Part shown: piece after piece, positions 24,090 to 35,564 of the stretch
Position numbering within the stretch: position 1 is the first letter of the stretch
Layout: the number at the start of each line of letters is the position of its first letter
Assembly: GCA_007922305.1 (NCBI GenBank)
Contig: ML677335.1
Coordinates: 38,880,642 to 38,944,641, forward strand
DNA: 64,000 nucleotides
Reading direction: 5' to 3'
From: Dermatemys mawii
Taxonomy: Eukaryota > Chordata > Testudines > Dermatemydidae
The notes under the pieces: generated by a model
Database searches by the model: none
What the model was told of the DNA's origin: nothing
The model's input: the letters and a program-made list of their open reading frames with translations, nothing else
Translations under genes and position numbers: made by a program

Positions 24090-24430
24090 AGTTAGAGAGC
24101 TGATCAAAAAATGTTTTCTTCCATGCAACATTTTTTCAATGAAAACCTCTATGAAATTTTTCTACAACAGTTTTGAGACTTTCATCAAGAACAGAAACAC
24201 TTTCAGTTTTCTGCAACCAACAAAAGAAAAAGGGGCGCTATTTGGGCAAAAATTTCAGTTTCACAGAAAATTTGCACCCCCATGTTGCTAAAAAAATAAA
24301 TCTGTTTTTCAATTAAACCCTCCCTCTTCACACACACACCCAAAATGTTAAAAACATTTCTGAAGGCAATTTCTAGTTTGATGAAAGAGCCGTGTTTTGC
24401 CTGAAAAATAATGTCAAACGAAAAAGACAT
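24090..24430. repeat. AT-rich dispersed element
   Basis: Resembles the element at 22083-22330: 'agagagctgatcaaaaaatg' at the left, then runs such as 'gaaaatttgc'. Ends are unclear. It abuts the hAT element at 24450. Confidence 0.35.
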
Positions 24431-24449
24431 CTACTTTTAACATGTATAG

Positions 24450-24789
24450 CGGGGTGGCCAAACTTACTGATCCTCCGAGCTGCATTTGACAAACTTCAGA
24501 AGTTCAAGAGCCAGAGCACGTCTGCCAAGTCTCCGGGCTTCAGCCCCACAGAAGGTGTCTGCTGGGGTTCGGGGCTGAAGCATCCACACCTCTGAAGCAG
24601 GCATGCCCCAAGACCCCACTCCCTATTAGGCAGAAGGAGCCCCACACCAAGGTAGAAGCCCCAAGCTTCTTTCCTCCCACCCCCATCTGCTAGTTGGAGA
24701 ATTGGGATGAGCGTGAGGGGGGCTCTGCAAGCTGCACTTTAACTGTAAAAGCCGCATGTGGCTCACAAGTCAGAGTTTGGCCCCTCCTA
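24450..24789. mobile_element. Non-autonomous hAT element
   Basis: Ends CGGGGTGGCCAAACT and AGTTTGGCCCCTCC form a terminal inverted repeat. Flanks ATGTATAG (24442-24449) and CCGTATAG (24790-24797) agree at 6 of 8. Internal 'ccgcatgtggctcacaagtc' is typical of a hAT family frequent in turtles. No transposase. Confidence 0.65.
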
Positions 24790-24892
24790 CCGTATAGGAT
24801 GGAAACAGGCCCCAAAAGCTAGAGTTCTTCAGGGAGGCTCACTGTACTAAAATGTTGTACGTATGTAGATGGAGCCATTTCTCTCACTCTCA

Positions 24893-25055
24893 GGGCGAAA
24901 TGGGGAAACTGAGGCAGTTTTCCATGTTGGATGTCTGCTGGAGCACACATTAGTTTTAATGACTTCTCTAAGGTAATACCATAGGTCAGTGGTAGAGGAA
25001 GAAACCCAACTCAAGCCTGCTGTTCACCAGTTCCTTGCTCTAACCAGTGGAAAAT
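24893..25055 (-). repeat. MIR-like fragment, antisense
   Basis: Has 'aaatggggaaactgaggcag', then 'aggtcagtggtagaggaaga' and 'ttccttgctctaaccagtgg', the antisense order of a MIR with its tRNA-like head at the right. Confidence 0.65.
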
Positions 25056-25059
25056 TCCT

Positions 25060-26168
25060 CTCCCTCAGAAAGGCACAGCTAGCTGGTACCCAGAAAAAAG
25101 ATATTTGGAGCTTCCCCCTCCCCCATACAGAATATTAGTTTTAATAGGAACAGGTATCATTTTCTTTTCACTGCAAGATCTGCAGGGTAAAGGTGAGAGG
25201 CCCCAAAGGCAAAAGTTATTTGGAAGTTTGTGGAGGAAACACAAACAAATTGACTTAAATTTGAAAATCTTTTCAAAAATACTAGGATTCAGATAGGGGC
25301 AGTTGGAAATGGTGCCCATAGAGAGCTCAGAAGTGCAGCTCATCCCTGAACCATGACAGGTTGGTTCTCACAGGAGGGGCCAAAGGCATATTTCTGATAC
25401 CAGTAACCAGGGCAACCCTCCTGACAAATTTAAAGTCCCTGCTCCAAAGTATGGAGATGCTACAGCTTCTCAGTGAAATGGTTGTAAGAATGTTTACCTA
25501 CTTTCATTTGGAGTAAAAACTTAACTGTTTTAGCTGAAACTTCACACATAATAACATCAGAGGCAGACCCCCTACATGGAAAATTGCAGCCCAAACAGTT
25601 GAAGTTTGGGAAAGTTTTATACAATTGAAAACAGGGCCTTATAATGGGAACAGTTAGGCAACGTTACCTATAGGCCTCACCACCAGTTCTGTCTATAATA
25701 AAGAGAGGGCCCATTTCATGAATCCTAGTGTTCAAAAGTCATGAGTCAGCCTTATTTCCCTCCAGCCCCTCCCTCTTCCAAATGACAAGAGGCTTAAAAT
25801 CATAAGTATTTTCTTAAAAAAAAAATCAGTCTTTGGCTCTTTTAATTTATCTTGTGGTTTGAACCTTTATAATGCACTAGCATCACATTTTCAAGCTGTT
25901 CTCTACAGCTTGAAACTTTTTTTTTTTTTAAACGAAAGCAGAGATTCTCGTGCAATTTGTTGATCCTGACAGCTGGGGCTTTAGGAAAAGCCCCAAATGT
26001 TGCGAGATGACAAGAGTGCCTGATTTGCAGCACTGCTGACTAGCCACTGCTCCCACAGATTCAGAGTTTTGGGTGCTTAGCAATTCTGAAAATCAGCCCC
26101 TTCTATTAAACCATCATCAGCCTGTTTATATTTTATACGTCTATATAAAATGATGCACACACACAGAG
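25060..26168. other. No gene recognised
   Basis: Nothing identifiable. A T-rich tract lies at about 25919-25930. ORFs under 95 codons only. Confidence 0.4.
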
Positions 26169-26171
26169 GAA

Positions 26172-26450
26172 AGCTGATATTGTGGTTAAGACCTGGGCTG
26201 AGACACAATAGCCCTTTGTTCAATTCCTGCCTCTGCCACAGACTGATTGTGACACCTTTGGCAAGTCACAATCTTTGTCCCTCAGTTCCCCACATAAATA
26301 AAATGAAAGAATAAATTCATTTTTTCCCCTCATCTTGTCTATTAAGATCATAAACTCTGAGGGGCAGGGATTGTCGCTTACTAAATGTATGGACAACACC
26401 TAGCACAATGGAGCACCTGGGCCTTGTGACATTACAATAATTCAAATTAA
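26172..26450 (+). repeat. Near full-length MIR-like CORE-SINE, sense
   Basis: About 280 bp. Head 'tattgtggttaagacctggg', core 'caattcctgcctctgccaca', 'ggcaagtcacaatcttt', then the tail 'aactctgaggggcaggga' and 'cacctagcacaatgg', ending in an A/T-rich tract. The head resembles a tRNA but does not fold as a gene would. It is the most complete MIR-like copy in the window. Confidence 0.8.
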
Positions 26451-26454
26451 TATA

Positions 26455-27620
26455 ATTTTTATTTGCATTCTGCAAGCAGGTAGACACTGCAAGCAGCGAG
26501 TGATTTCATATAAAAACACTAGGACTGGGGAAGTTCTCTAGCTGGTAGTTTCCAGAGGTGTGGATGTTTGTGACGCTAAAGAGGCATGCTTAAATAAGGA
26601 CTTGTCTGGGAACTTGCATTAAGACTGGAGGTAAGATGGATGGCATGTAATATCTGCAGGGAAAAGAAGAAAACTTCACGTCAATGGATTTCTGTCTCAG
26701 CGGAGGCTGAGAGCACTGGATGTTCTGTGATTATTGGTATGCTGCCTGCTAAGATGGCTGTTAAATATTTTATCAACCACAGCTAAAACCAAGAAATGTG
26801 CTGAAAACAAGAGCTGAATGATCCCACTTTTGAGCTTTGCATTGTGCAGTAAGTCTCTTTTTTATTTCCCCAGATACTTCTATTTATGCTTCTCTCAAAA
26901 TATCACCCCATAGCAGCTACTCCAAAGGTTGTTTGTTTTTTTTTAAACCTTAGCAGTAGCTGTGGTACAGTTCACTTTATAAGGGATGACAGCTAACTGA
27001 AGTAAACATAAGGACACAGCAGCATTAGGGATGTCAGTCTGCAAATAGAATTTCACTCTAATTCTCTGCGTGAGGTCTGGGAACTGCCAATGGCTGAATC
27101 AAGAGTGGTGTCACACTAGAGGCTTGGACAATGAAAAAATCATGTGATTGTGTGCGCACGCATGTGAGTGCACAGCAAAACGCTTCTCTTTTCACAGTTT
27201 CCTACTGTTCTGTTTCTTTACTGTTACCAGTTTTCAAGGATTCCTTGACCACCTACACTGATTTATTCAGAGGGGACGAGCATGACACCCCCAGAAATAC
27301 CCCCACTCCTCTCAAAAAACACAAACACCCTCTAGCTCTGCTCTACTCACTCACTAACTTACAGCCAGGGATGCATTTGTTCCTTCCTCTCTCTATTTCT
27401 CTGTGGTTTGCACTATCATTTGCTAATAACACGCTATTTACCGCCATCTGCAGCACTAAGAGTTTCCTGTGGTTACCCAATGCCATCCTATAGGAATTTC
27501 ACATATAAATCACACTGATCAAATGTGAAATATTTGCTCATCACATTACACCTTCGTCTTTGTTTCAGGGAGCTGAAGTGACAGACAAGTTTCTTCGAAC
27601 AGATAATTTCTCCCAAGTAG
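26455..27620. other. No gene recognised; possible conserved block
   Basis: 26660-26860 is repeat-poor with a CTTTGCATTG octamer-like word. This would suit a conserved non-coding element, but that is a guess. The ORF of 120 codons at 27131-27493 shows no known domain. Confidence 0.35.
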
Positions 27621-27624
27621 TTTT

Positions 27625-28037
27625 GGTTCTTTGTGTGTGTGCACGCATGGGCAAGTGCTGCTGGAGGGTGGGTGCGACTGTGTACACATGCATGCACATC
27701 TGTAACCACCAATAGAGAGTAGGTATGCTTGGGTGTGCATGCACATGTGTAACCCACTAGAGAGCAGGTGGGTGTGCATGAGTGTGAACACTGCTAGAGT
27801 ATGAGTGTGTGTGTGTGTGTGTGTGTAAAAGCACTGCTAGGTGTGGGGAGAGTGTAAAAGCACTGCTAGGGCATCCATATGTAAAAGCACTGGTAGGGTG
27901 GGAGGGTGTGCATGCACTTATGCATGTGTAAAAAGCACTGCTGGAATGGGGTGAGTGTGTGCACATGTAAAAGCACTCCTAGGGTGGGAGGGTGTGCATG
28001 CACATGTGTGTGTGTAAAAAAGCACTGCTGGGATGGG

Positions 28038-28078
<41 letters not shown>

Positions 28079-28080
28079 GA
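27625..28080 (+). repeat. TG-rich minisatellite with GT and GA runs
   Basis: Repeated units built around 'gtaaaagcactgctaggg' and 'gtgtgcatgcacatgtg' occur about seven times with variable spacing. A pure GT run sits at about 27804-27826 and a GA run at about 28050-28078. Several ORFs on both strands here are translations of the tandem repeat, not genes. Alternating purine/pyrimidine tracts can form Z-DNA. Confidence 0.85.
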
Positions 28081-28084
28081 CACT

Positions 28085-30210
28085 CATCTGGAAAGGTTCT
28101 CTGTTGCATAAACTGCAGCCATTTCATTTAAGGTTGATCAGTTTAAGCAGGCAAAACTGGAGACAAAATAAACTGCCCTGCTTAGCTATGTGGTCTTTTC
28201 ATTTATCAGAAGTCTTGGGATGAGAAAATGTCTGCAGCTGAGGCCATGTTTTACTTCCTCTGAAATCAGAAGGTATTGATTTTTTCTACTGATACTCTCC
28301 CCTCCGTTTCCTGCGTCTTATGCGGTTGCAGAGCAGCTGCAGCCCAAAGAACTGTGGGAACGGCTTTCACATCTGAGCCCATTAGTCACCAGATGTCACC
28401 TTCTGCTGCCAGTGCTTCAAACAGCCAGGCAGACAATGTCCCATGCATGCTGAACATCTGAATGCCGACTCATTCAATAATGTGGACAGCTCAATGGGTT
28501 AGAATGACATCCACAGCACCTGACCTCAAAGCCATGTTTATACTGACACCTACAGCTCCGTAAGGAAACATATGCAGCCTGAGATGTTTTTTCCATGAGC
28601 AGCACAGTGGGTTGTTTTTCTAAGAAACCCCTCTACTCCGAAGATATAATTGATTTTATTCATTAGAGGAAATATCAACCTCTGCAGTTGCTGAATTTAT
28701 TTCATTTTCTGCTATGTGTCCGAGTCAAAAAGCATTATTAAAATAGTGCAGTAGATCACAACAAAATTTGTTTACCCCTAGAAATGCTGTATCAAACTGC
28801 CAGACTTTAAAGACATCCTTCTTTAAATCCCAGCTTGATTGCTGGAAAATGGAGTGTAGAATCCCAATTGTGGCTGCAACCATTGTCTGGCATTTGTTAG
28901 CAAGTTGTTTATAGGTTTGCAAAATACACTGTAGAGGGTACTTCACGCTGCACAGGCACATTCTCCGCATCAGTGCTTTCTTTCATATCATCACCTAGCG
29001 TATCCAGAGCTGCTTTTACTATAAAGAGCCAAGCAGTTACTAGTATAAGATTTTCACAGTATTTTTTATGGGGGAGGAGGAGTGGTAGAATTATCCCCTT
29101 GAATAGAATACTATAAAGTATTCTAAAGTACACGATATAGCATATTTTAGATTTAAAATAATTTTAAAAAGCTATGCTGAGCTAGGTGGGTGCAGCTTTC
29201 ATACCAGGTTCTGTCCTTATAAGAAAGAGGATAAAAAGGTCCCTAAACAATATAGCATTCAGTAATGTTCCTATACTGTGATTTGGACCAGTACTGTAGG
29301 ATTGCTACTGAGGGACTCACCCCCCACACATACTTAATTAAATCTGTGGATGTTTCAGATCACATTGCACTGAAACAATACATAGTCTCTCTCATATACA
29401 ATGCAAAATCCTGATCCCCTTGCAGTCGGTGAATGTTTTGCTATTGACTTCAATGGGCACAAGATTTCACCTATAATCTTTTTCAAGAAAATAGTATGAA
29501 ACGTTTAAGCATAAAAGTACTTTGCAACAAAATAGTTTTTTACATATTAGTAAAGGTGTGTTTTTTTAATGAAAGCTTTGCTTTTAATGAGTGAAATATC
29601 ACAGGCAATTAATTCTTAATAAGAAGAGATGTTTTTTGAAATTTTGACCAGTTTTTTTAATGTCCTGCATATTCAAGTTTAAGATATGACACAGAGCATA
29701 AGTTTCAAATGTGGGCATCTTAACAGAATTTCACAGGACTCAATTCTGCCACTTCCCATTGTAACTTCATGCAGTTCTCCACATGCAGCACTGGGACACA
29801 AAGGGTTGCAGCCAACTGTTAAGATGCTCATTTTGGAAGCAAGAGCTCCTCATATTAAAAGCTTGTATTTGGAGTGAGATTTTTGCTTGCAGGGGATACC
29901 TAGAACCATACCTAATCCATACCCATTCCCTGTCCAGTAAGAGTGACACACCAGGAGTCAGGACTTACCAGACTGCAGATAGGAGAAGGCTTATTTACAC
30001 AGCTCTGCTCTCCTGGGGCAGCACACCATCTACCCCACCATGGAACTCGAGTATACACAACAGAATAGCTTTTTTCTGAAGGGGAAAGGCTGCCGCAGCA
30101 TCCAATACCTGTGCCACTCAGAAGGCTATTTGACATGGGCTAATATGCACAGGAAATAATCCATCATCTGCATTCTCCTGTACACTGGAGAGCTGCCCTT
30201 TCTCCTTCCA
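28085..30210. other. No gene recognised
   Basis: 28270-28460 is relatively GC-rich and repeat-poor, with no clear ORF. A Chompy-type scrap ('attgacttcaatgggca') lies at about 29441-29460. The rest is AT-rich. Confidence 0.4.
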
Positions 30211-30214
30211 GCTC

Positions 30215-30345
30215 AGCCTGCTCTCTGTAAAATGGGAATAATAGTACTTCCTTACCTTCCTGACACTGGCACAAAGTAAATTTTAAAAATGAATGTTAAT
30301 ACGGGTGCTTTGAAAGCATAATGCAATCATTGGATGTTATCATCC
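30215..30345 (+). repeat. MIR-like 3' fragment, sense
   Basis: Shows 'tgtaaaatgggaataatagt' and 'ccttaccttcctgacac', then 'gtgctttgaaagcataatgc', the order of the 3' half of MIR. Confidence 0.6.
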
Positions 30346-30349
30346 CAAC

Positions 30350-33300
30350 TTGTTACAGTGATTCCACAGTCCTAATGCACAGGGCATAGGCTTTTCTGCT
30401 CATGGCTATTCTTTACCTGGTTTAGCCTGCCAGCTGAAGCAGTGTCCCAGGGTACCTCCCTTGTGGTGTACCAGCAGTTACTTGGAGCCACAGGTAAGAG
30501 CTGAGGGCAAAGGGAGGACCAATGAAAGAACCACTCAAAAAGTGTGACTGTCCTGACTGTCAGGGGTACTTCCTCTCTTTCATCCCAAGAACTAACCCAG
30601 CACCCCAGACATGAAGTAATTGCTCAGATCATGTGGCAGAAATACTGATAACTTCAAAGACATCATCAAGGACAGAGCTGGACAGCAACAAAGGTCGCAA
30701 ACACTTTGAGAAAAACAGATGTGCAAGGCTGACTTTTCATAAGTAAATCAAATTCATTCAATGCCACTTGAGAGTAGCAATGATCTTCCTCTCGAGCTAT
30801 TTAGGATGGTCATCCCTATGGCTCTGGAACCTATGAATGCTCCATGTAAAAGGCTGTTAAGTTTTCATTATAAAACCCCATTTTCAGGATTTAATAAACT
30901 AGCTCTTTCAAAACATAGCAGGCTAAAACTTGGCATGCTAGTTTTGCACCTGGAAGCTATTTAAGGGGCAGAGGAAGGAAACACACAGAGAAAATCTAGT
31001 AGATAAGTGAAACTAACAAGGTCATTTTCAAAATTAAGTCCCTTTATTGTTGCTTTTGCTGGTCAAAAGGTGCCCAAAACCATGTAAAATTGATTTTGTT
31101 TTTAGCACTAATGATCAAAGTCTGGGGCATTTGCTGTGAATTAATGATTGGTTGGGAGGAGTTGATTCCATTAACCCCAGCTGCTCATTAATCTCTAGGA
31201 AATACTTTGCATCAAGGTCATTATCATTATTATAAACTAAAATATTTAATTTACAGATGCATTTCCAAGGCCACATCAAGGGCATTTTTGCTGCATTTCT
31301 TTCCCATTTCACACGTGATGTCACTTTTAGTGTGGTGGCCAGGCACTCTCTAAGAAATGATACCCAATATAGTAGCCAATCAAAATGTTTAGCTTAAAAG
31401 TTCATTTTAATGACCAGGCCCTTTGTGAGTTGTTTGAATCTAGCCTAAGTCAACACTAATGGAAAAGTATAGTGATCCTTGCACTATGAACCAGTGGTTC
31501 ACCAGTTTATATTGTGGCAGTGTATATACACAGCACTTGTATAATTGAATATTTGCCCCCTATTATTCTTCACATAATATTATTTGTATATACCCAAAAC
31601 TGTGGTAGAGGCCTGCTTGAAATACAGCTGCTGTCATTTGCCTCAAACTTAACTTAGGTTCTCGTACCTTTATATAAACCATGCACAATAGCATCATATG
31701 CATGTTTGGCACTTTATAAACCCCATTCCTTTCCTACCCTGTCCTGGCTAGTATCTGAGCACTTCACAATCTTTACTCTCTCTATCAGTTTCAGTAACAG
31801 AATGACACTCAGTATATCTTTTTTCCCCCTTAAAAATATAAAAGCATATTTTTCACTTCATGATATCATATAAACCAGCCAGCACTGCATGTTGGCTGCT
31901 GCCTTGTCAACTTTTATAAGCTAAAGAAACAACTGAATTACCTATTTGGGATAGGATGATATTGATTTATAGCTAACATGACATGATAAAAGAACAAGTG
32001 AGTATCAGCCAAAGAGTTACTATAAAATTGGGAAAGTCTCTATCATTCCTAGTTCTCCAACGTCCTTGGACAACACTACATCATCACCCTCCTTGGCACC
32101 AACAGTCTTCATATACTTGTGTAGTTATTACATCTGCAATTTTGGCTAACCTGCACTCTCCATGTCTAGTCTTCTAAGTCTTTCCTCAAAATTCTATTTC
32201 TCCAGGCAGTAAAGTCATTTTTGTTTCTTTCCTCCAAATTCTGTCCCATTATTGAATCTATCCACTATACGGATAGTCAAAGTTTAAGAGGGATAGCTGA
32301 TATACATCATTGGCTGCCTCAAAATACCTTTTATGAGGCCTGTTTACATAGGTGATGAAGGGCTTGGGGTAGGATTTTATTGTTTTGTTTTTTGAGGCAT
32401 GCAATGATTTTTGCTTCTGATATCTTGTGAGGGAGACTAGCTTAGACAGGTTTTTCTATGGCACCCATTGCTGTGGTATCTGAGTTTGGTATTGACTGAG
32501 AGTCTAAGAAATTAAATTTTAATATCAGAAAGCCTGGATCACTTCCTGTTCTGTAAGATCTATTACTCTGTTAACACACAAATGTGCAAGAGCATATTAC
32601 ATGAAGCTACATACTCACATATATCAGATTTAAGATTACAACTTAAAATGGCCTGAATCTTGGGTAGATTTATTTGCCAAAAACCATTAAGATTTCCATT
32701 AGCACAGCCACAAAAATAAATGATGTCTTGGTTTGTAAGTAAAGAGCTCGTTTCCTTTGTATTTAACCACCAATTCAGTAGTAAAAAGTGTTTGTCTGTT
32801 TCACTGACACACAACATACTTGAGACAAGATAGCTACAGAAAAGCCTAGCTAAGGTGTGTCTTTGAGAATCTGATAGCTTTGAATGGGAAAAAGTTCAGA
32901 GGCTTCAGCGAACATCTGTTTTGTTGGGTCATTGTCCTATCCCCGCTGCCCCACTGCATTGTGTCATGCAGTACTGAGACAGAATTATTTTTACATTGGG
33001 AGATAACATGATGCAACTAGACACACTAAATATTGCTGGTTCTTGAGTACTCCTGTGCTATATGTAGCACGGTTCCCTGGAGGCTCGATCATGAGCCTGG
33101 CTGCATGCATATGCAAGGGGATTAGGAGCCCCATAACTCCTCTGCATGGGCTCCTGTACCACCAGACCATGGGGAGAGCAGTCACCATCAGGTGGCCATT
33201 CCCCATCCCATAGAGGTAGGCAGGGAGTGAACTGTCATGGGTGAGGAATGGGTAGAACTCTGGCTTCTCCTCTGCATACTAAACTGAGCACAAGAGACAG

Positions 33301-33780
33301 ACATAATCTGTGCCAGGAACGGGGGGTGATGCAACTTTCTTCGCTCCGAGAGCAAAGCACAAAGCGGGAACCAAATTGTGTCAGAGAGGCACAATCTTTC
33401 ACGTCATAGTTTAGTTCCAGCTGTGCTCCTGGGGCAATACAATTACATGCTGCCCCTTACTTGTGTTGTACTGCCAGGCAACAATCCAGCCATATGGAGC
33501 CCCAAAACTAAGTCGACGCCCAGTGCTGGCTGAGATTGATTGGGCTTTAGATAACCATTTGCAATGTTGCTGTGAGCTAAGGCATTGCCCCCTGTCTGCT
33601 ATGCCCACTCCTTTCCTGGACCCCAGGCCCAGGCTGCCAGTGGCAGGGCCTAAAAGGCACACAGCCATGCAGTTGAGGGCACAACTGGTCTCTTGTTTGT
33701 AGTACTTTTGAAAACAATTATTTAAAAATTTAATCAAAGAAGATTACATACAAGCACTGGCCAAGTCCTTTGGAAAAATT
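30350..33780. other. Long stretch without a recognised gene
   Basis: AT-rich. No ORF above 85 codons and no repeat whose ends I can define. It could be mostly unique intergenic or intronic sequence. Confidence 0.4.
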
Positions 33781-33785
33781 CAGGC

Positions 33786-33852
33786 TATAAAAGCCACCTC
33801 TTTCTTTTGTCAGCAGTTTGCATACCAGTACCTCTACCATGAAAGTCACAGG
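33786..33852 (+). promoter_or_regulatory. Candidate promoter and first coding exon
   Basis: TATAAAAG at 33786-33793 is followed 46 bp later by ATG (33839-33841) in a fair context (ACC before the ATG). The reading is Met-Lys-Val-Thr, and at CAG|GTAAT (33851/33852) there is a consensus splice donor. A TATA box, a 20-odd-base leader, a signal-peptide-like start and an immediate donor is the layout of several small secreted-protein genes. Mammalian SPINK1 precursors also begin MKVTG, but I found no Kazal-domain exon downstream and the read-through sequence is not hydrophobic. Chance remains likely. Confidence 0.25.
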
Positions 33853-33859
33853 TAATCCA

Positions 33860-34405
33860 GTAGTGATGGCACTGAGAAATAATGGTTAGTATTTCACAGA
33901 CACTGCAGAATGGTCCATCCCAGTTCTTTATAAATAAATTAAGGATGAGCAAACTGGCCTATAATAGGAAGATATTCATTCTCATCAGGAACAGTAAAAT
34001 AAGGTCTGACCCTGACTGTGATATTTTAGCCATGAGGACTTCTTCAGTCTGGGGGAAGGTTAATGACAGCCAGCATAGAGGGTTGTGTTTCTTAGGTAGT
34101 ATTTCCTTATGTGCCTTGCCTGATATCTGGATTGTTAGAAGTCACAGACCTTTTTAATCACAAGACCATTCTCACACACCAATACTACACTAGTACAAAA
34201 GCATAGGCTCAAATAGAGTTACTCCTGATTAACAGCAGTGTAAATATGAGGCTCATCTTATGTCTTCACTGCTGAGGTTTCATAGGGGTGTGCAACCGTA
34301 AGGTTACAGAGATCCTAGTTTTCCATGATTAAAAAAATCCATGTTTTCTCCATGATTAAAATGAAACACTGAACTTTAGCTTCCCTAACCACAATACATA
34401 TAGGT
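33860..34405. other. No gene recognised
   Basis: 34275-34405 contains 'ccatgattaaaatgaaacac' and 'ccatgattaaaaaaatccat', an internal near-repeat probably belonging to a transposon that also covers the ORF at 34411-34698. Confidence 0.4.
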
Positions 34406-34410
34406 ATCAG

Positions 34411-34698
34411 TTAAACACAATGTTTTATTGATATATTTACAGTTGTAAAGTATTGGAAATATCCAGACACAATGCATTGGTTCTTTGCTGTTGATGGATC
34501 TGCTGTTTCAGGCTCCTGGTTCTGTTTTTTTCTTCCCCAATTCTTTTTGTGTTTAGCGCTTTCCATGTATTCTACAATTGTCTGCCTTTGAATGTCATCT
34601 GTAGCCTTGCTGCATACAACAAGGAATAGCACGTTAAATTTATTTTTGCCAAACTTAGTGACATGGTCTTTAGAGGTGATTTTTAAAGTTTTCGGCAT
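34411..34698 (-). pseudogene. CGGBP1-like / hAT-transposase N-terminal zinc-finger remnant
   Basis: A 95-residue reading frame. The first ~55 residues resemble CGGBP1 and the zinc-finger (BED-like) head of related hAT transposases: a DHVTKFGKNKFN start, then a finger ending in SAKHKK. In that finger the first expected Cys is Leu (LFLVVC) and the first expected His is Tyr (IVEYMES), so two of four zinc ligands are missing. The rest is short and polar with no catalytic domain. CGGBP1 itself is about 167 residues and a nuclear DNA-binding protein. AATAAA on the minus strand (34424-34429) overlaps the end. Most likely a dead transposon piece; a diverged small gene is possible. Confidence 0.45.
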
Positions 34699-34699
34699 C

Positions 34700-35375
34700 T
34701 TTTCATAACTAATTACTCACGTCCGGAGGCTGAAGTGAAACTTGAGGTGCATTAAAACACAAACTCCGATATGCCGTTGAGTTACCCTTATATGCTAGAA
34801 GCAGTTTATTGGTGTATGTTTAACAATGTAAATTTAAAGAGCATTCAAAAATGAACCACAAGAGGGGGATGTTGTGCGCGTTGAATAAGTGACATTTGCA
34901 CTTTCAGTAAAATTTGGTTAGTAGTTAATTAGTTTTTACATAAGATTATCTATATAAAATGCAAATTCCACATTTTTCCATGGCAAATAGATTTCTGAGT
35001 ATTATACAATTTTGTTCCTCCTTAACTCTAGTAGCATTTAGGTATGGACAATGACTAGCCAATCAGACAGAGTCTTGTCCCGTACAGTTGGTCGGTACAA
35101 CATGGTCAGAGATTAAGTGGTGGTCAATGGAAAGATAGCAGCCTTGCTGATTTTTTAATTCCTTAGATAACCCTTTGGCAAGGGAGACAAGGGGTAGCAC
35201 TTGTACTAGCTAATGAAGAAGTAGGGAGCTGGAGAAAAGCAGATTAATTAGCGGACTGTAGGACAGTTCTGCAAATACAAGGCTTAATCCAAAACCCATT
35301 TAGGTCAATAGGAGTCTCTCTGTTGGCTTTGAATTGGGCCCATAGTGCTGGAATGAATTTACGTCTACTTATCTT
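34700..35375. other. No gene recognised
   Basis: 34700-34900 may be the 5' remainder of the transposon carrying the adjacent ORF. A Chompy-type scrap is at 35285-35345 ('acccatttaggtcaatagga'). Confidence 0.4.
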
Positions 35376-35379
35376 GCAA

Positions 35380-35560
35380 TATTGGTATTAAATATTATTC
35401 ATTATACATCAAAGAGTGCCAAGAGGTCCCCGTCATGGACTGGGGACTATTGTGCTAGGCACTGTACATACACATAGTGACAGACAGCTCTTTGTCCTTA
35501 ATAGTTTATGGTCTAAAAAGGTAGTGCAGATAAAAGGTGGGAGAAAGACAGTCAAACAAA
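35380..35560 (-). repeat. MIR-like 3' region, antisense
   Basis: Antisense tail features: 'tattgtgctaggcactgtac', 'gacagacagctctttgtcc' and 'gtttatggtctaaaaaggta'. These correspond to the sense tail seen at 43375-43490. Confidence 0.6.
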
Positions 35561-35564
35561 AATC

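Noticed and set aside
27625..28080. CRISPR-like array
   Set aside because: Units vary in length, have no unique spacers, and the sequence is vertebrate.
27488..28223. Several overlapping ORFs on both strands rich in Cys, His and Thr
   Set aside because: They are translations of the TG/GA minisatellite; open on both strands because the repeat lacks stops.
34275..34870. Complete hAT element with terminal repeats around the CGGBP1-like ORF
   Set aside because: 'aggggtgtgcaaccg' at the left looks like a hAT end, but no matching inverse is found on the right.
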